34,826 bases of DNA from Singulisphaera sp. GP187 (GTDB lineage Bacteria; Planctomycetota; UBA1135; UBA2386): the NCBI GenBank assembly GCA_945871815.1, contig CAMBXM010000022.1:1-34826 (forward strand), given 5' to 3'. Below the pieces are notes generated by a model. It did no database searches and had not been told where the DNA came from. It saw only the letters and a program-made list of their open reading frames with translations. Below are positions 23,310 through 31,909 of this stretch, piece after piece. The position numbers were made by a program, and so were the translations under genes. How positions within the stretch are numbered: position 1 is the first letter of the stretch; every line of letters starts with the position of its first letter.

Positions 23310-23798
23310 TCACCACGGCCGTTTGCCGGCCGTGGTGCGATGCGTCGACCCAGTGATCCACCACTCCCCTGAGCGGCGCGCCCATTTCGCCACGACCTCG
23401 ATGGCCCACACGACGACTTCGCCGCTGCCCTCCTGGTCGTAGAGCACGAGCGGAAACGTCGTCTCGGCGGCGGCCCCTGGATCCGTCATCGCGATGGCAA
23501 AGCGATCCCAGTCGATCTCGGTCCGATGGCGGAACGCGCCGTCCTGCGTGCGTCGATTCTGGAACGCGTAGAGCAGCGCGCCGCGCAGCATGCCGCGGTC
23601 GAAGTTGCCGCTGACGTCGCGATAGTCCTCGGCAAAGTGACGCAAGACCGAGAACGCCGCCGCGGCGTCGAACGCGGCCACCTCTTCGGCCAAGGCGGCA
23701 CGGATACGCTCGTCATCGCTGCGCAACGACAGCCACAGTTCGCGGCCGCCGAGCCAGACGGCGAGTGCGGCGGCCACGAGCAAGAGAGCTCGCTTCAT
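23310..23798 (-). CDS. Small membrane-anchored or exported protein of unknown function
   Basis: 162 residues. An N-terminal hydrophobic segment after two basic residues ([18 protein letters not shown]) is a signal anchor or signal peptide. The rest has alpha-then-beta character ([26 protein letters not shown], then [35 protein letters not shown]), which vaguely resembles an NTF2/SnoaL-like fold, but no family motif is certain. The ATG overlaps the fumarase stop as ATGA, so the two are translationally coupled. High-GC codon use matches the neighbours. Function not assigned. Confidence 0.7.
   Translation of the reverse strand: MKRALLLVAAALAVWLGGRELWLSLRSDDERIRAALAEEVAAFDAAAAFSVLRHFAEDYRDVSGNFDRGMLRGALLYAFQNRRTQDGAFRHRTEIDWDRFAIAMTDPGAAAETTFPLVLYDQEGSGEVVVWAIEVVAKWARRSGEWWITGSTHRTTAGKRPW
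23311..23337. terminator. Perfect 10-bp hairpin at a convergent gene end
   Basis: CACCACGGCC (23311-23320) and GGCCGTGGTG (23328-23337), loop GTTTGCC. It starts 14 nt after the transporter stop and overlaps the last codons of the minus-strand small gene, so it can work as an RNA hairpin for both transcripts. There is no T-run on either side. Confidence 0.55.
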
Positions 23799-25396
23799 GC
23801 GAAGAAGTCGTGACCCTTGTCATCGACCACCAGAAACGCGGGGAAGTCCTTCACTTCGATCTTCCAGACCGACTCCATACCGAGGTCTTCGAAGTCGATC
23901 ACTTCGATCTTGGTGATGCTGTCCTGAGCCAGAATCGCCGCCGGCCCGCCGATCGAACCGAGGTAGAAGCCGCCGTGCTTCTTGCAGGCGTCGGTGACTG
24001 CCTTGCTGCGGTTGCCCTTGGCCAAGGTCACGTAGCTGCCGCCCGCCGCCATGAACTGCTCGACGTAGCCGTCCATGCGACCGGCTGTCGTCGGTCCAAA
24101 CGAACCGGACGCCATCCCCGTCGGCGTCTTCGATGGGCCAGCGTAGTAGACCAGATGGTCCTTGAAGTACTGCGGCAACGGCTGCCCCCGGTCGAGCATG
24201 TCCTTGAGCCGGGCGTGCGCGATGTCGCGCGCGACGACCATCGGGCCGGTCAGTGCAAAGCGCGTCTTGATCGGGTGCTTCGAAATCGCAGCTCGAAGCT
24301 CGGTCATGGGCCGCGACAAGTCGAGCGCCACCACGTTGCCAGCAACCTCGTTCTCGCTTGGGTCCGGCAGGAAGCGCGCGGGGTTGGTCTCCAACTGCTC
24401 CACGAACACGCCGTCCTTGGTGATCTTGCCCTTGGCTTGGCGGTCCGCAGAACACGACACCCCGATACCGATCGGGCAGCTCGCACCATGGCGCGGCAAG
24501 CGGATCACACGCACGTCGTGACAGAAGTACTTGCCACCGAACTGCGCGCCGATGCCGTTCTTGCGCGTAATGGCCAGGACCTGCTGTTCGAGTTCCAAGT
24601 CGCGAAACGCGCGGCCCCTGGCATTGCCGCTGGTCGGCAGTGTGTCGAGGTAGCGAGCGCTCGCGAGCTTGACGACCTTCATCGTGAACTCGGCCGACAT
24701 GCCGCCGATGACGATCGCGAGATGGTACGGCGGGCACGCCGCGGTGCCGAGCTTCCGCGTCTCCTTGTCGATCCACTCCAGCAAGGACGTTGGGTTGAGG
24801 CGCGCCTTGGTCTCCTGATAGAGGAACGACTTGTTGGCCGAACCGCCGCCCTTGGTCAGGAACAAGAACTGGTACTCCTCGCCACCAGTCGCATAGAGCT
24901 CGATCTGCGCCGGCAGGTTGTCGCCGGTGTTGACCTCCTTGTACATGTCGAGCGGCGCCATCTGCGAGTAGCGCAAATTGGTCTCTGTGAACGTGCGGTA
25001 CACACCGCGGCTCAGCGCCACTTCGTCATCGCCTTCCGTCCACACGTACTGCCCCTTCTTGCCGATCACGATCGCGGTACCGGTGTCCTGGCATCCAGGC
25101 AGCACCATGCCGGCGGCGACGTTGGCGTTCTTCAGCAGTTGCAGCGCAACGAAGCGATCGTTTGCCGAGGCCTCACCATCGTCCAGGATGTTGCGTAGCT
25201 GCTGCAGGTGGCCCGGTCGCAACAGGTGGCTGATGTCGCGCATTGCCGCGAACGTCAGTTGCTCCAGCGCTACGTCCGCGATCCGCAGAATCGTGCGGCC
25301 TGCCACGCTCTCGGTCCGCACGTGCTCGCTCGTGAGCAAGCGATAGGGCGTCGCATCGGGACCGAGTTCGAACAGCTGTTGAAACTGGAAGGGCAT
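23795..25396 (-). CDS. Class I (iron-sulfur) fumarate hydratase
   Basis: 533-residue oxygen-sensitive hydratase with the alpha and beta parts fused, as in E. coli FumA/FumB; it interconverts fumarate and malate in the TCA cycle. The three [4Fe-4S] ligands are visible at the expected spacing: Cys102 (GCQDTGTA), Cys221 (AACPPYH) and Cys307 (ASCPIGIG), close to C105, C224 and C318 of FumA. The beta domain has [20 protein letters not shown] and [15 protein letters not shown]. Related L-tartrate dehydratase or mesaconase activity cannot be excluded. The gene follows the Omp85-like gene after a hairpin and has its own -10-like TATACG 8 nt before the ATG. The start by family length is clear. Confidence 0.92.
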   Translation of the reverse strand: MPFQFQQLFELGPDATPYRLLTSEHVRTESVAGRTILRIADVALEQLTFAAMRDISHLLRPGHLQQLRNILDDGEASANDRFVALQLLKNANVAAGMVLPGCQDTGTAIVIGKKGQYVWTEGDDEVALSRGVYRTFTETNLRYSQMAPLDMYKEVNTGDNLPAQIELYATGGEEYQFLFLTKGGGSANKSFLYQETKARLNPTSLLEWIDKETRKLGTAACPPYHLAIVIGGMSAEFTMKVVKLASARYLDTLPTSGNARGRAFRDLELEQQVLAITRKNGIGAQFGGKYFCHDVRVIRLPRHGASCPIGIGVSCSADRQAKGKITKDGVFVEQLETNPARFLPDPSENEVAGNVVALDLSRPMTELRAAISKHPIKTRFALTGPMVVARDIAHARLKDMLDRGQPLPQYFKDHLVYYAGPSKTPTGMASGSFGPTTAGRMDGYVEQFMAAGGSYVTLAKGNRSKAVTDACKKHGGFYLGSIGGPAAILAQDSITKIEVIDFEDLGMESVWKIEVKDFPAFLVVDDKGHDFFA

Positions 25397-25404
25397 GCCC
25401 CGTT

Positions 25405-25410
25405 CGTATA
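25405..25410 (-). promoter_or_regulatory. Leaderless-type -10 element of fumarase
   Basis: TATACG on the minus strand followed by 8 nt and the ATG at 25396. The last base is G rather than T, so the match is weaker than at accA, but the spacing is the same and no Shine-Dalgarno is present. Confidence 0.4.
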
Positions 25411-25429
25411 GCCGCGAGCGCGGTCAGAA

Positions 25430-25444
25430 GCATCGGGCCGATGC
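25430..25444 (-). terminator. Small hairpin between the Omp85-like gene and fumarase
   Basis: GCATCG and CGATGC, perfect 6-bp arms with a 3-nt loop, 15 nt after the Omp85-like stop and upstream of the fumarase -10. On the minus strand it is followed by TTCT. It probably separates the two transcription units. Confidence 0.4.
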
Positions 25445-25459
25445 ACTACCAATCTCTGG

Positions 25460-27190
25460 TCAACGGCCTTGCGAGGGCCGCGATGCGCCGCCGAAGGTGA
25501 AGGCCTGCCCTACCGTGACCGCGAGATTCCAGCCATCCATGTTGCCGTCAACGTCATCGAGCGGCCGCGCCAGATCGATGCGCAGAACCGGTGCGCCGAG
25601 CAAGGGGGCGGAGCCCACGCGCACACCGCCGCCGGCACCGACAAACGGCCGTCCGAGCGCTTCGCTTCTGCCCATCCAACCGACGTCGGTGAAGGCGCAC
25701 AGGCCTAGCCGGAAGACCCAGATCTCGAGGCCCGTGTCCCAGCGCTCTTCCAGGTTGGCGAGCAGTCGGTGCGTCCCGGACAACAGCCTCGCGTCGTAGC
25801 CGCGCAGGCCGTTGTCGGCGCCCAGAGTGAGCTCGGCCGTCAGATCTTGCTCCTCGTCGACCGCGTCAAAGCGCAACTGCCCAGCGAGTGCATGGTGCTT
25901 GGCCACAGCCGAGAGCCACTGCGTCCTTGCACTGACGTTGAAACCGACGGCAGCGCCATTGGCAAAGCGGATCGTGCCGTCGGTACTGAGTCCGAGGAGC
26001 GTGGCTGCCCACGGCTCGAACACGGTGCCCGCATGCAGCTGCAGTTCGGGCTGGAGCTCGGTGCCCCGACCTGCCTCGTCGCGCAGACTGCCGCCGAGGG
26101 TCACTTCCAGCTGCGTGGCGAGCGCGATGTCCTGCACGAAGCCCAACGTGTCGAAAGCGGAAGCCTCGCGAAAGGCCGAGATCCACTGACCGCGGAAGGT
26201 ACCGCCCGCGAACAACCGTACGGTGTCGCCGGGGACCCGCAGCTCGGGGGCAAGAGCGCCCGTGGCTTCCCCGTACTCCAGCTGCTCGATGCGGGCCGTA
26301 CCGCCGAACCCCGATCGGTCGTAGCGCGGCCCGTCGGCCCACAGCAGACTCGAGTCGAGCGCGAGGCGACGGTACGGAACCGAGCCCTCCTCTTCGCCGA
26401 GGCGGAAGTAGTCGGCCGCCAGTTCGTCGTGCGCCAGTGCAAGGCGCCAGCTCTGCGGGTCCTTCAGGTGCTTCCACGGCCGTTCGACTTCGAGTCCAAG
26501 ACCGTCGCCCTCGTCGGTTCGCGACAGCCGCACATTGCCCCGGATCCAGGTGTCGAATAGGTGCAGGTCCGAGTAGCTCACGGCACCGCGGAACTCGCCA
26601 TCGCTGCTGTCGCGGAAGGTGCCGGCCACACGGTCACCCTGGCCCCTTAGGTTGCTCTCGCCCGCGGCCACGTTGAAGCCACTGACCCCACCGACGTAGC
26701 TTGCGCCGCCACCCAGGATGAGCGTCAAGCGGTCGCGCGTGACGATCACGAGATCGACCTCGAGGGGCACGTTGGTCCGCACCAACTGGACCCGCACCTC
26801 AGCGAAGATGCCCAGGGCTCGAAGATTGCGCTCCAGCTCCTCCGCTTGGCTCACGTCAATCCATTGGCCCGGCTGGACGAAGACTTCGCGCAGCACGACG
26901 TCGCGGTCGGTGGTGACGTGCACCGCATTCACGAGCCTTGGTAGAACGCGACCGCTGCGCTCGGCATCGTGGAACACCTCGTCGGTCGAAACGCGGATCG
27001 CTCGCAGACGGCCGGCGACCCGATCGCTCTGGGGAAGGGGATCGCGCGACGGCGCCGCAGGCACAGCGGACTGCGGCGGCGATGCCGGCGTCGGCACCTG
27101 GGCGGGCAGCGCACAAGCGCAGGACCACGACAACCACGCCACGACGCCCCAGGCGACGACGATCTGCTGCAACGCACGCAAGCCCTGCAT
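25460..27190 (-). CDS. Omp85/BamA-like outer-membrane protein with POTRA region
   Basis: 576-residue exported protein. The signal peptide spans about 1-31 (hydrophobic VVAWGVVAWLSWSCACALPAQ), then a Pro/Ala-rich linker. Residues about 60-155 form a POTRA-like region (VNAVHVTTDRDVVLREVF, SQAEELERNLRALGIFAEV, PLEVDLVIVTRD). The rest is a beta-barrel with alternating aromatic strands and the Omp85-type segment GADNGLRGYDARLLSGTHRL near the C-terminal quarter. With one or two POTRA units it is shorter than BamA (about 800) and nearer to TamA, TpsB or accessory Omp85 proteins. Its presence indicates an outer membrane. The ATG at 27190 is preceded at 9 nt by TAAGGT, a leaderless-type -10. It is divergent from the DUF993 operon. 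Confidence 0.82.
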   Translation of the reverse strand: MQGLRALQQIVVAWGVVAWLSWSCACALPAQVPTPASPPQSAVPAAPSRDPLPQSDRVAGRLRAIRVSTDEVFHDAERSGRVLPRLVNAVHVTTDRDVVLREVFVQPGQWIDVSQAEELERNLRALGIFAEVRVQLVRTNVPLEVDLVIVTRDRLTLILGGGASYVGGVSGFNVAAGESNLRGQGDRVAGTFRDSSDGEFRGAVSYSDLHLFDTWIRGNVRLSRTDEGDGLGLEVERPWKHLKDPQSWRLALAHDELAADYFRLGEEEGSVPYRRLALDSSLLWADGPRYDRSGFGGTARIEQLEYGEATGALAPELRVPGDTVRLFAGGTFRGQWISAFREASAFDTLGFVQDIALATQLEVTLGGSLRDEAGRGTELQPELQLHAGTVFEPWAATLLGLSTDGTIRFANGAAVGFNVSARTQWLSAVAKHHALAGQLRFDAVDEEQDLTAELTLGADNGLRGYDARLLSGTHRLLANLEERWDTGLEIWVFRLGLCAFTDVGWMGRSEALGRPFVGAGGGVRVGSAPLLGAPVLRIDLARPLDDVDGNMDGWNLAVTVGQAFTFGGASRPSQGR

Positions 27191-27199
27191 TTCACCGGC

Positions 27200-27205
27200 A
27201 CCTTA
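27200..27205 (-). promoter_or_regulatory. Leaderless-type -10 element of the Omp85-like gene
   Basis: TAAGGT on the minus strand followed by 9 nt (GCCGGTGAA) and the ATG at 27190. It faces away from the DUF993 promoter across a 101-nt divergent gap. Confidence 0.5.
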
Positions 27206-27277
27206 CTCGAACTGCCACGAGACCGCTGACGAAGCCTGCGACCAGGACTGTGCCTCGCGCCCACCGGCAAGGACCCG

Positions 27278-27283
27278 TAGGCT
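27278..27283 (+). promoter_or_regulatory. Leaderless-type -10 element of the DUF993 operon
   Basis: TAGGCT followed by 8 nt (CCACGCGG) and the ATG at 27292; the same hexamer and spacing as at accA. No -35 or Shine-Dalgarno is visible. Confidence 0.55.
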
Positions 27284-27291
27284 CCACGCGG

Positions 27292-28455
27292 ATGCCAGAG
27301 CGGACCGCAGCAATCACACCCACGCGACTGTGCTTCGCCGCCGCCCATGTGGTCTTGCACGAGGGTTACCGCGACCTGGGCCACCGCCTCGACCAGCCGT
27401 CGAGCTCTGCTGCGATCCGCGCCCACCTCGACTGGGATGCGACGATGCGCTTGCGATCCTGGCTGTCGAGCCATGGCTTTGGCATCGCCGAGGCCATGGA
27501 CACCGCCCAGCGGTTCGTTCTTGGCTGGGAGTCGGCACAGGAGTTGATTGCGCGCACGGGTGCGTTGCACCTGCCGCACGGCTTCTGCGCCGGTGCTGGC
27601 ACGGACCACCTCGGAAGCGTGAACTCGCCGCAAGACCTCATCGACGGCGTCGCTCACCAGTGCGCGCAGATCGCGGAGCACGACGGCATCCCGGTGATCC
27701 TGCCGATGTCGTTCCTGGCCCGCACCAACGCCAGTGCCAACGACTACGTCGCGGTCTACCGCGGCATCCTCGAGCGCACTGCGGGCCCTTTGTTCTTGCA
27801 CTGGCTCGGCCCGATGTTCTTGCCGGAGCTCGATGGCTACTTCCCGGGCGACTCGTTGCCGCGGATTCTCGCCCTCGACCGCCAGAAGGTGCGCGGCATC
27901 AAGATCTCGATGCTCGATGCGAAGCTCGAAGTCCGCCTGCGCCGGGAACTCCTGCCGCACGACCAGATCGTGCTCACGGGCGATGACTTCCACTTCAGCC
28001 GCCTGATTCTGGGCGGCGACCCTGAACGCGAACCGCTGCCTGTGGCCGCACGCGTCGAACGCTATACCACCATCGGCGCCCACCGCGTCGCGCTCGGCGA
28101 CTTCAGCCACGCACTGCTTGGCGTGCTGGACGCAATCGCCGAACCCGCCGGACGCGCGCTGCAGGCCCTTTCGCGCGGCGACAGCGCGCGCTTTGCCGAC
28201 CTGATGGGCCCATGCGAACAGCTCTCTCGCCACGTGTTCTGCGCGCCGACGCAGCACTACAAGGCCGGGCTGGCATTCTTGAACTATCTGGCGGGGCGCC
28301 AACCGAACCCGATGCTGATCCGGCGCGAAGACCTCGCGCGCGACGCCGATCATTATCGCCGCGCCGCCGAACTCGCAGTCCGGTGTGGAGCGCTCGCCGA
28401 CACACCCGAGGTCACGGCCCGCCTGCAGAACTTCTTGGCGGAGCCCCGCGCATGA
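27292..28455 (+). CDS. DUF993 protein, DapA-like TIM-barrel aldolase candidate
   Basis: 387 residues. Family blocks of DUF993 are clear: RLCFAAAHVV, LDWDATMRLRSWLSSHGFGI then AEAMDTAQR, CGAGTD-type segment CAGAGTDHLG, VILPMSFLARTNASANDY, LHWLGPMF, VRGIKISMLDAKLEVRLR, LTGDDFHF, ALGDFSHALLGVLDAI and SRHVFCAPTQHYKAGLAFL. The family is thought to be related to dihydrodipicolinate synthase / N-acetylneuraminate lyase barrels; Lys204 in GIKIS stands where the Schiff-base lysine of class I aldolases lies, so a retro-aldol reaction on a 2-keto acid is a reasonable guess, not shown. It heads a tightly coupled operon (ATGA overlap) with a 2-hydroxyacid dehydrogenase and a glycerate kinase. ATG 27292 is supported by TAGGCT at leaderless spacing. 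Confidence 0.8.
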   Translation: MPERTAAITPTRLCFAAAHVVLHEGYRDLGHRLDQPSSSAAIRAHLDWDATMRLRSWLSSHGFGIAEAMDTAQRFVLGWESAQELIARTGALHLPHGFCAGAGTDHLGSVNSPQDLIDGVAHQCAQIAEHDGIPVILPMSFLARTNASANDYVAVYRGILERTAGPLFLHWLGPMFLPELDGYFPGDSLPRILALDRQKVRGIKISMLDAKLEVRLRRELLPHDQIVLTGDDFHFSRLILGGDPEREPLPVAARVERYTTIGAHRVALGDFSHALLGVLDAIAEPAGRALQALSRGDSARFADLMGPCEQLSRHVFCAPTQHYKAGLAFLNYLAGRQPNPMLIRREDLARDADHYRRAAELAVRCGALADTPEVTARLQNFLAEPRA

Positions 28456-29426
28456 AGCCTCGTGTGTTCGTCACTCGCAAGGTCTACCCACAGGCGGTCG
28501 CGATTCTGCAAGAGGACTTCATCGTCGACTACCGCGACACCTACGAAGTCGCGGACCCTGACACCTTGAAGCGCAAGTTGCTGCTCGCAGACGGCATCGT
28601 CTGCCAACTGACCGACAGCATCACGGCAGAGCTCTTGGCCTTGGCCCCAAAGCTCAAGGTCGTGAGCCAAGTGGCGGTCGGCTACGACAACATCGACGTC
28701 GATGCAGCCACGGCCCGCGGCATCGTCGTCACCAACACTCCCGGCGTGCTGACCGAGTCCACCGCCGACCTGACGCTCGCGCTCATCCTGTCGGTGGCGC
28801 GCCGCGTGCCCGAAGCGGAACGGTATCTCCGCTGTGGTTCGTGGAAGCGATGGGACATCGACTTGCTCGCCGGCATCGACCTGAACGGCAAGACCCTCGG
28901 CATCGTCGGCATGGGCCGCATCGGCCAGGCGGTGGCGCGCCGCGCCCAGGGCTTCTCGATGCGCATTCTCTACAGCGCGCCAACACCGTTGCCCCCGGCG
29001 CTCGGAGACGAACTGCGGGCGCAGCACGTGCCGCTGCGCATGCTGCTCCAACAGAGTGACTTCGTGACCCTGCACGTGCCATATCGCGAGAGCACGCACC
29101 ATCTGATCGGCGTCGACGAATTGGCGGTGATGAAGCGCGGCGCGTTCTTGATCAACACGTCACGCGGCTCGATCGTGCACGAGGCGGCCTTGGTCGCAGC
29201 CCTCGAAGAGAAAATGCTCTCCGGTGCCGGCCTCGATGTGTTCGAGCACGAACCCAAGGTCCACCAGGGCCTACTCGCGCTCGACAACGTCGTACTGCTG
29301 CCGCACATCGGCTCGGCCACCATCGCAACGCGCACGCGGATGTGCACACTCGCCGCCGAGAACTGCGCCGCGGTGCTCAAGGGAGAGCGCCCGAAGAACC
29401 CAGTCAACCCGGGCGTGTTACGGTGA
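28452..29426 (+). CDS. D-2-hydroxyacid dehydrogenase, glyoxylate/hydroxypyruvate reductase type
   Basis: 324-residue NAD(P)-dependent dehydrogenase. The coenzyme motif is LGIVGMGRIGQAVARRAQGF. Catalytic residues are in their usual places: Arg in INTSRGSIVHEAAL (about 238), Glu in GLDVFEHEP and His in LLPHIGSATIATR (about 285). N-terminal blocks QVAVGYDNIDVDAATARGI and NTPGVLTESTADLTLALIL match glyoxylate/hydroxypyruvate reductase (GyaR/GhrB-like) better than phosphoglycerate dehydrogenase, and no ACT domain follows. In this operon, between an aldolase candidate and a glycerate 2-kinase, reduction of hydroxypyruvate to D-glycerate is the best inference; glyoxylate to glycolate is an alternative. 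It overlaps both neighbours by 4 nt; GGAG lies about 11 nt before the ATG. Confidence 0.88.
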   Translation: MKPRVFVTRKVYPQAVAILQEDFIVDYRDTYEVADPDTLKRKLLLADGIVCQLTDSITAELLALAPKLKVVSQVAVGYDNIDVDAATARGIVVTNTPGVLTESTADLTLALILSVARRVPEAERYLRCGSWKRWDIDLLAGIDLNGKTLGIVGMGRIGQAVARRAQGFSMRILYSAPTPLPPALGDELRAQHVPLRMLLQQSDFVTLHVPYRESTHHLIGVDELAVMKRGAFLINTSRGSIVHEAALVAALEEKMLSGAGLDVFEHEPKVHQGLLALDNVVLLPHIGSATIATRTRMCTLAAENCAAVLKGERPKNPVNPGVLR

Positions 29427-30727
29427 AAGACCGCCTGCGCGCGAACTTCGCCGCCGTACTGCGCGAACTCGACCCGACGCCGGCGGTCCGAACGGCACTG
29501 CAGTCGCGCCACGCCGAGCTGGTCACCGTCCGCGATGTGTTGGTGCTGGCTCTCGGCAAGGCTGCACGGCCGATGGCAACAGCGGCCGCAGCCGAGCTGC
29601 GGGCGATCGCGCCAAAGGCCACAGTCCGCGGCCTCGTCGTGGTGCCGGAGCCGGATGACCGCGCCCTACCGCCATTCGAAGTCCTTGCTGGTGGGCACCC
29701 ATTGCCGACCGCCGGCAGCTTCGCAGCCGCGCGCCGCGCACTCCAACTCTGCCATGAAGCGTCGTCGCAGACGTTCGTGCTGTTCCTGATCTCTGGCGGC
29801 GCGTCGTCGCTGTGCGAGTTGCCGCTCGACGATTCGATTTCGCTCGCATCGTGGCGCGAGTTCTACCGCGCGCTGGTCGGCTCGGGCGCGGGCATCGAGG
29901 CGATCAACACCGTGCGCAAGTTCGTGTCGGCGACCAAGGGCGGCAAGCTCGCAGCGGCGGCGCACCGGGCCCACAGCCAGTGGACACTCGCGATTGGCGA
30001 CGTACCAGGCGACGACCTTTCCGCGCTGGGCTCGGGTCCGTCTCTGGGCTGCGATACCACGCTCGCCGAGTTCAGAGAGGTCCTGCTTCGCCACGATCTG
30101 CTGCAGACGGTGCCCCTGCCCCTTCGCGCGCGTGCGGCGATCGCAGACCTGCCGCCCCTGTTGCAGCGAGATGCACCGTGCATGGCGCATAGCCGCGCAT
30201 TTTCGCTACTCGACAATGACGTCGCCGTGGCCGCGGCACAACTGCAGGCTCTCGGCAACGGCTTTCGCACCGTGGTCGTGCGCGACGCCGACGAACTGCA
30301 GAGCCACGAGGCGGCGGCACATCTGCTCGCCGTGCTGCGCGACGAGGTCGCGCATGCAGCCGGCCCGGTCGCAGTGATCGCCGGCGGTGAGGTGCGTGTC
30401 GCCCTGCCGGCGCAGGTCGGCACTGGCGGCCGCAATCAGCATTTTGCGCTGCAGTGCGCCATCGCGATCGCCGAGGAGCCGATCACGGTGCTCAGCTGCG
30501 GCACCGACGGCATCGACGGCAACTCCACCGCCGCGGGGGCTCTGGTCGACGGCACGACGATCGCGCGCGCGCGAGCACGTGGCCTCGACGTCGACGCGGC
30601 GCTGCGCACCTTCGACGCCTTCCCGCTGCTCCATGCACTCGGCGATACGGTGATCACCGGGCCAACGGGCACCAACGTCCGCGATGTCCGCATCCTGGTT
30701 CACAGCGGCGCAGCCGCGAAGGCCTAG
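29423..30727 (+). CDS. Glycerate 2-kinase (DUF4147/MOFRL family)
   Basis: 434 residues, the usual length for class II glycerate kinases (GckA/TtuD type), which phosphorylate D-glycerate to 2-phosphoglycerate for entry into lower glycolysis. The N-terminal DUF4147 domain has VLALGKAARPMA, VLAGGHPLPTAGS, LISGGASSLCELP and INTVRKFVSATKGGKLA. The MOFRL domain has VIAGGEVRVALP, GTGGRNQHFALQCAI and SCGTDGIDGNSTAAGALVDG. The GTG start overlaps the dehydrogenase stop as GTGA and has no Shine-Dalgarno, so it depends on coupling. Last gene of the operon; a long hairpin follows 60 nt downstream. Confidence in the activity is high. Confidence 0.92.
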   Translation: MKDRLRANFAAVLRELDPTPAVRTALQSRHAELVTVRDVLVLALGKAARPMATAAAAELRAIAPKATVRGLVVVPEPDDRALPPFEVLAGGHPLPTAGSFAAARRALQLCHEASSQTFVLFLISGGASSLCELPLDDSISLASWREFYRALVGSGAGIEAINTVRKFVSATKGGKLAAAAHRAHSQWTLAIGDVPGDDLSALGSGPSLGCDTTLAEFREVLLRHDLLQTVPLPLRARAAIADLPPLLQRDAPCMAHSRAFSLLDNDVAVAAAQLQALGNGFRTVVVRDADELQSHEAAAHLLAVLRDEVAHAAGPVAVIAGGEVRVALPAQVGTGGRNQHFALQCAIAIAEEPITVLSCGTDGIDGNSTAAGALVDGTTIARARARGLDVDAALRTFDAFPLLHALGDTVITGPTGTNVRDVRILVHSGAAAKA

Positions 30728-30786
30728 CCGCCTGTGGAACAACGGCGCCGTCGCCGCGGGCTCGGGAGCTGGGTTCCGATCAAGCA

Positions 30787-30828
30787 GCGCGAACGGCGTC
30801 GAATCTGCAGTTTCGACGCAGTTCGTGC
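30787..30828 (+). terminator. Long imperfect hairpin after the glycerate kinase gene
   Basis: Core GCGTCGAA (30796-30803) and TTCGACGC (30812-30819), 8-nt loop TCTGCAGT. Across one G/A mismatch it continues with CGAAC and GTTCG and three further pairs including one G-T, giving 16 pairs over 30787-30828. No T-run follows. It lies in the 189-nt gap before the DUF6807 gene and is probably the operon's 3' structure. Confidence 0.5.
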
Positions 30829-30903
30829 GCCGCAGCGATCGGACCAGCTCCCGCGCCAGCAGGCAGGATGCGTTCTGCAACAGACGGGTGGGGCAACCAC
30901 TCG

Positions 30904-30909
30904 TAGCAT
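30904..30909 (+). promoter_or_regulatory. Leaderless-type -10 element of the DUF6807 gene
   Basis: TAGCAT followed by 7 nt (GACGAAC) and the ATG at 30917. The hexamer overlaps another in-frame ATG at 30908; the spacing argues that 30917 is the true start. Confidence 0.5.
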
Positions 30910-30916
30910 GACGAAC

Positions 30917-31840
30917 ATGCCCCGAAGCCAAAACCTCCTTGGCCGCCTGCTCGCCCTGGCCTGGTTGCTTGCATCGTCCTCGTGCATGCTGCCGATGACC
31001 GCTCAGGAGGTCGACTTCGGCGCCTACTACGTGAACGGCGAACTCGCCCTGAGCTACCAGCACGACGCCTTCGATCCGCAACGAGCGCGCGCGACCTGCA
31101 AGGTCTATCACCACGTCCACGCGCCAGACGGACGCCTGTTGACGAAGGGGCTGGGTGGCCAGTTCGAACATCACCGCGGACTGTTCTTCGGCTTCCATCA
31201 AACGCGCGCCGGCGCGCAGCTGCTCGACTTCTGGCACTGTCGCAACGGCGAGAGTCAACGCCATCGAGCCTTCGTCGACGCCAGCGAACATGGCCTCGAC
31301 GCCTCGTGGATCGTCGCCGCCATCGACTGGCTCGACCGTGAAGAGCGCACCGTCGTGCACGAGCATCGCGCCGTTCGCGTGCGCGCCTTCGACGCGGCGA
31401 CGTGGTGCATCGATGTCCACAGCGAACTCAGCGCAACTGCAACCGTGGAACTGGGCGGCGACCCGCAGCACAGCGGTCACCAGTTTCGCGCCCTCGACCG
31501 CTTCGCGCCGAAGGACCAACCCAAGGTCACCTACGTGCGACCAGAGACGGCAATGGCGCAGCCGAACGACATCTGGACCGGATGCGACTGGATCGCGGCG
31601 GTGCTGCCGTTTGCCGACGATGAAGGCGGGCCAGTGACCGTCATTCGCGTGGAAGGCCGCAACAACCCAACCGACGTGTCATGGTCGACACGCGACTACG
31701 GGCGCTTTGGTGCAACGTTCGCCCACACGCTGCAACCGGGTTCCCCGCTGATCGTGCGCTACCACTACATCGTCGCTCTCGGCAGCCTACTCCGCGCGCA
31801 GTGCAGTGCGCTCGCGGCCCGCGGCAAGGCTTCGAACTAA
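30917..31840 (+). CDS. Exported DUF6807 ('PmoA-like') protein
   Basis: 307-residue protein with a signal peptide (LLGRLLALAWLLASSSC, cleavage probably after MTAQ at about 29). The mature part matches DUF6807: DFGAYYVNGELALSYQHD, KVYHHVHAPDGRLLTKG, FEHHRGLFFGF (paired His), HQFRALDRFAPKD, WTGCDWIAAVLPF and FAHTLQPGSPLIVRYHYIVA. These proteins are often labelled 'methane oxygenase PmoA', but that label is misleading: there is no integral-membrane monooxygenase here. They are frequent in Planctomycetota and Verrucomicrobiota near carbohydrate genes; biochemical role unproven. A Cys at about 23 lacks a proper lipobox. The alternative start at 30908 adds three residues. Confidence 0.78.
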   Translation: MPRSQNLLGRLLALAWLLASSSCMLPMTAQEVDFGAYYVNGELALSYQHDAFDPQRARATCKVYHHVHAPDGRLLTKGLGGQFEHHRGLFFGFHQTRAGAQLLDFWHCRNGESQRHRAFVDASEHGLDASWIVAAIDWLDREERTVVHEHRAVRVRAFDAATWCIDVHSELSATATVELGGDPQHSGHQFRALDRFAPKDQPKVTYVRPETAMAQPNDIWTGCDWIAAVLPFADDEGGPVTVIRVEGRNNPTDVSWSTRDYGRFGATFAHTLQPGSPLIVRYHYIVALGSLLRAQCSALAARGKASN

Positions 31841-31909
31841 CCCGGCTGCGCGCCCGGAGTCGTTGCCTCGATGGGCAGCGGTCTCATTCGGCAAACGCAA
31901 ACGGCACCG

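Noticed and set aside
26929-28353. Long minus-strand open frame opposite the DUF993 gene and the start of the Omp85-like gene
   Set aside because: It is a complementary-frame shadow of two well-supported genes and shows no domain.
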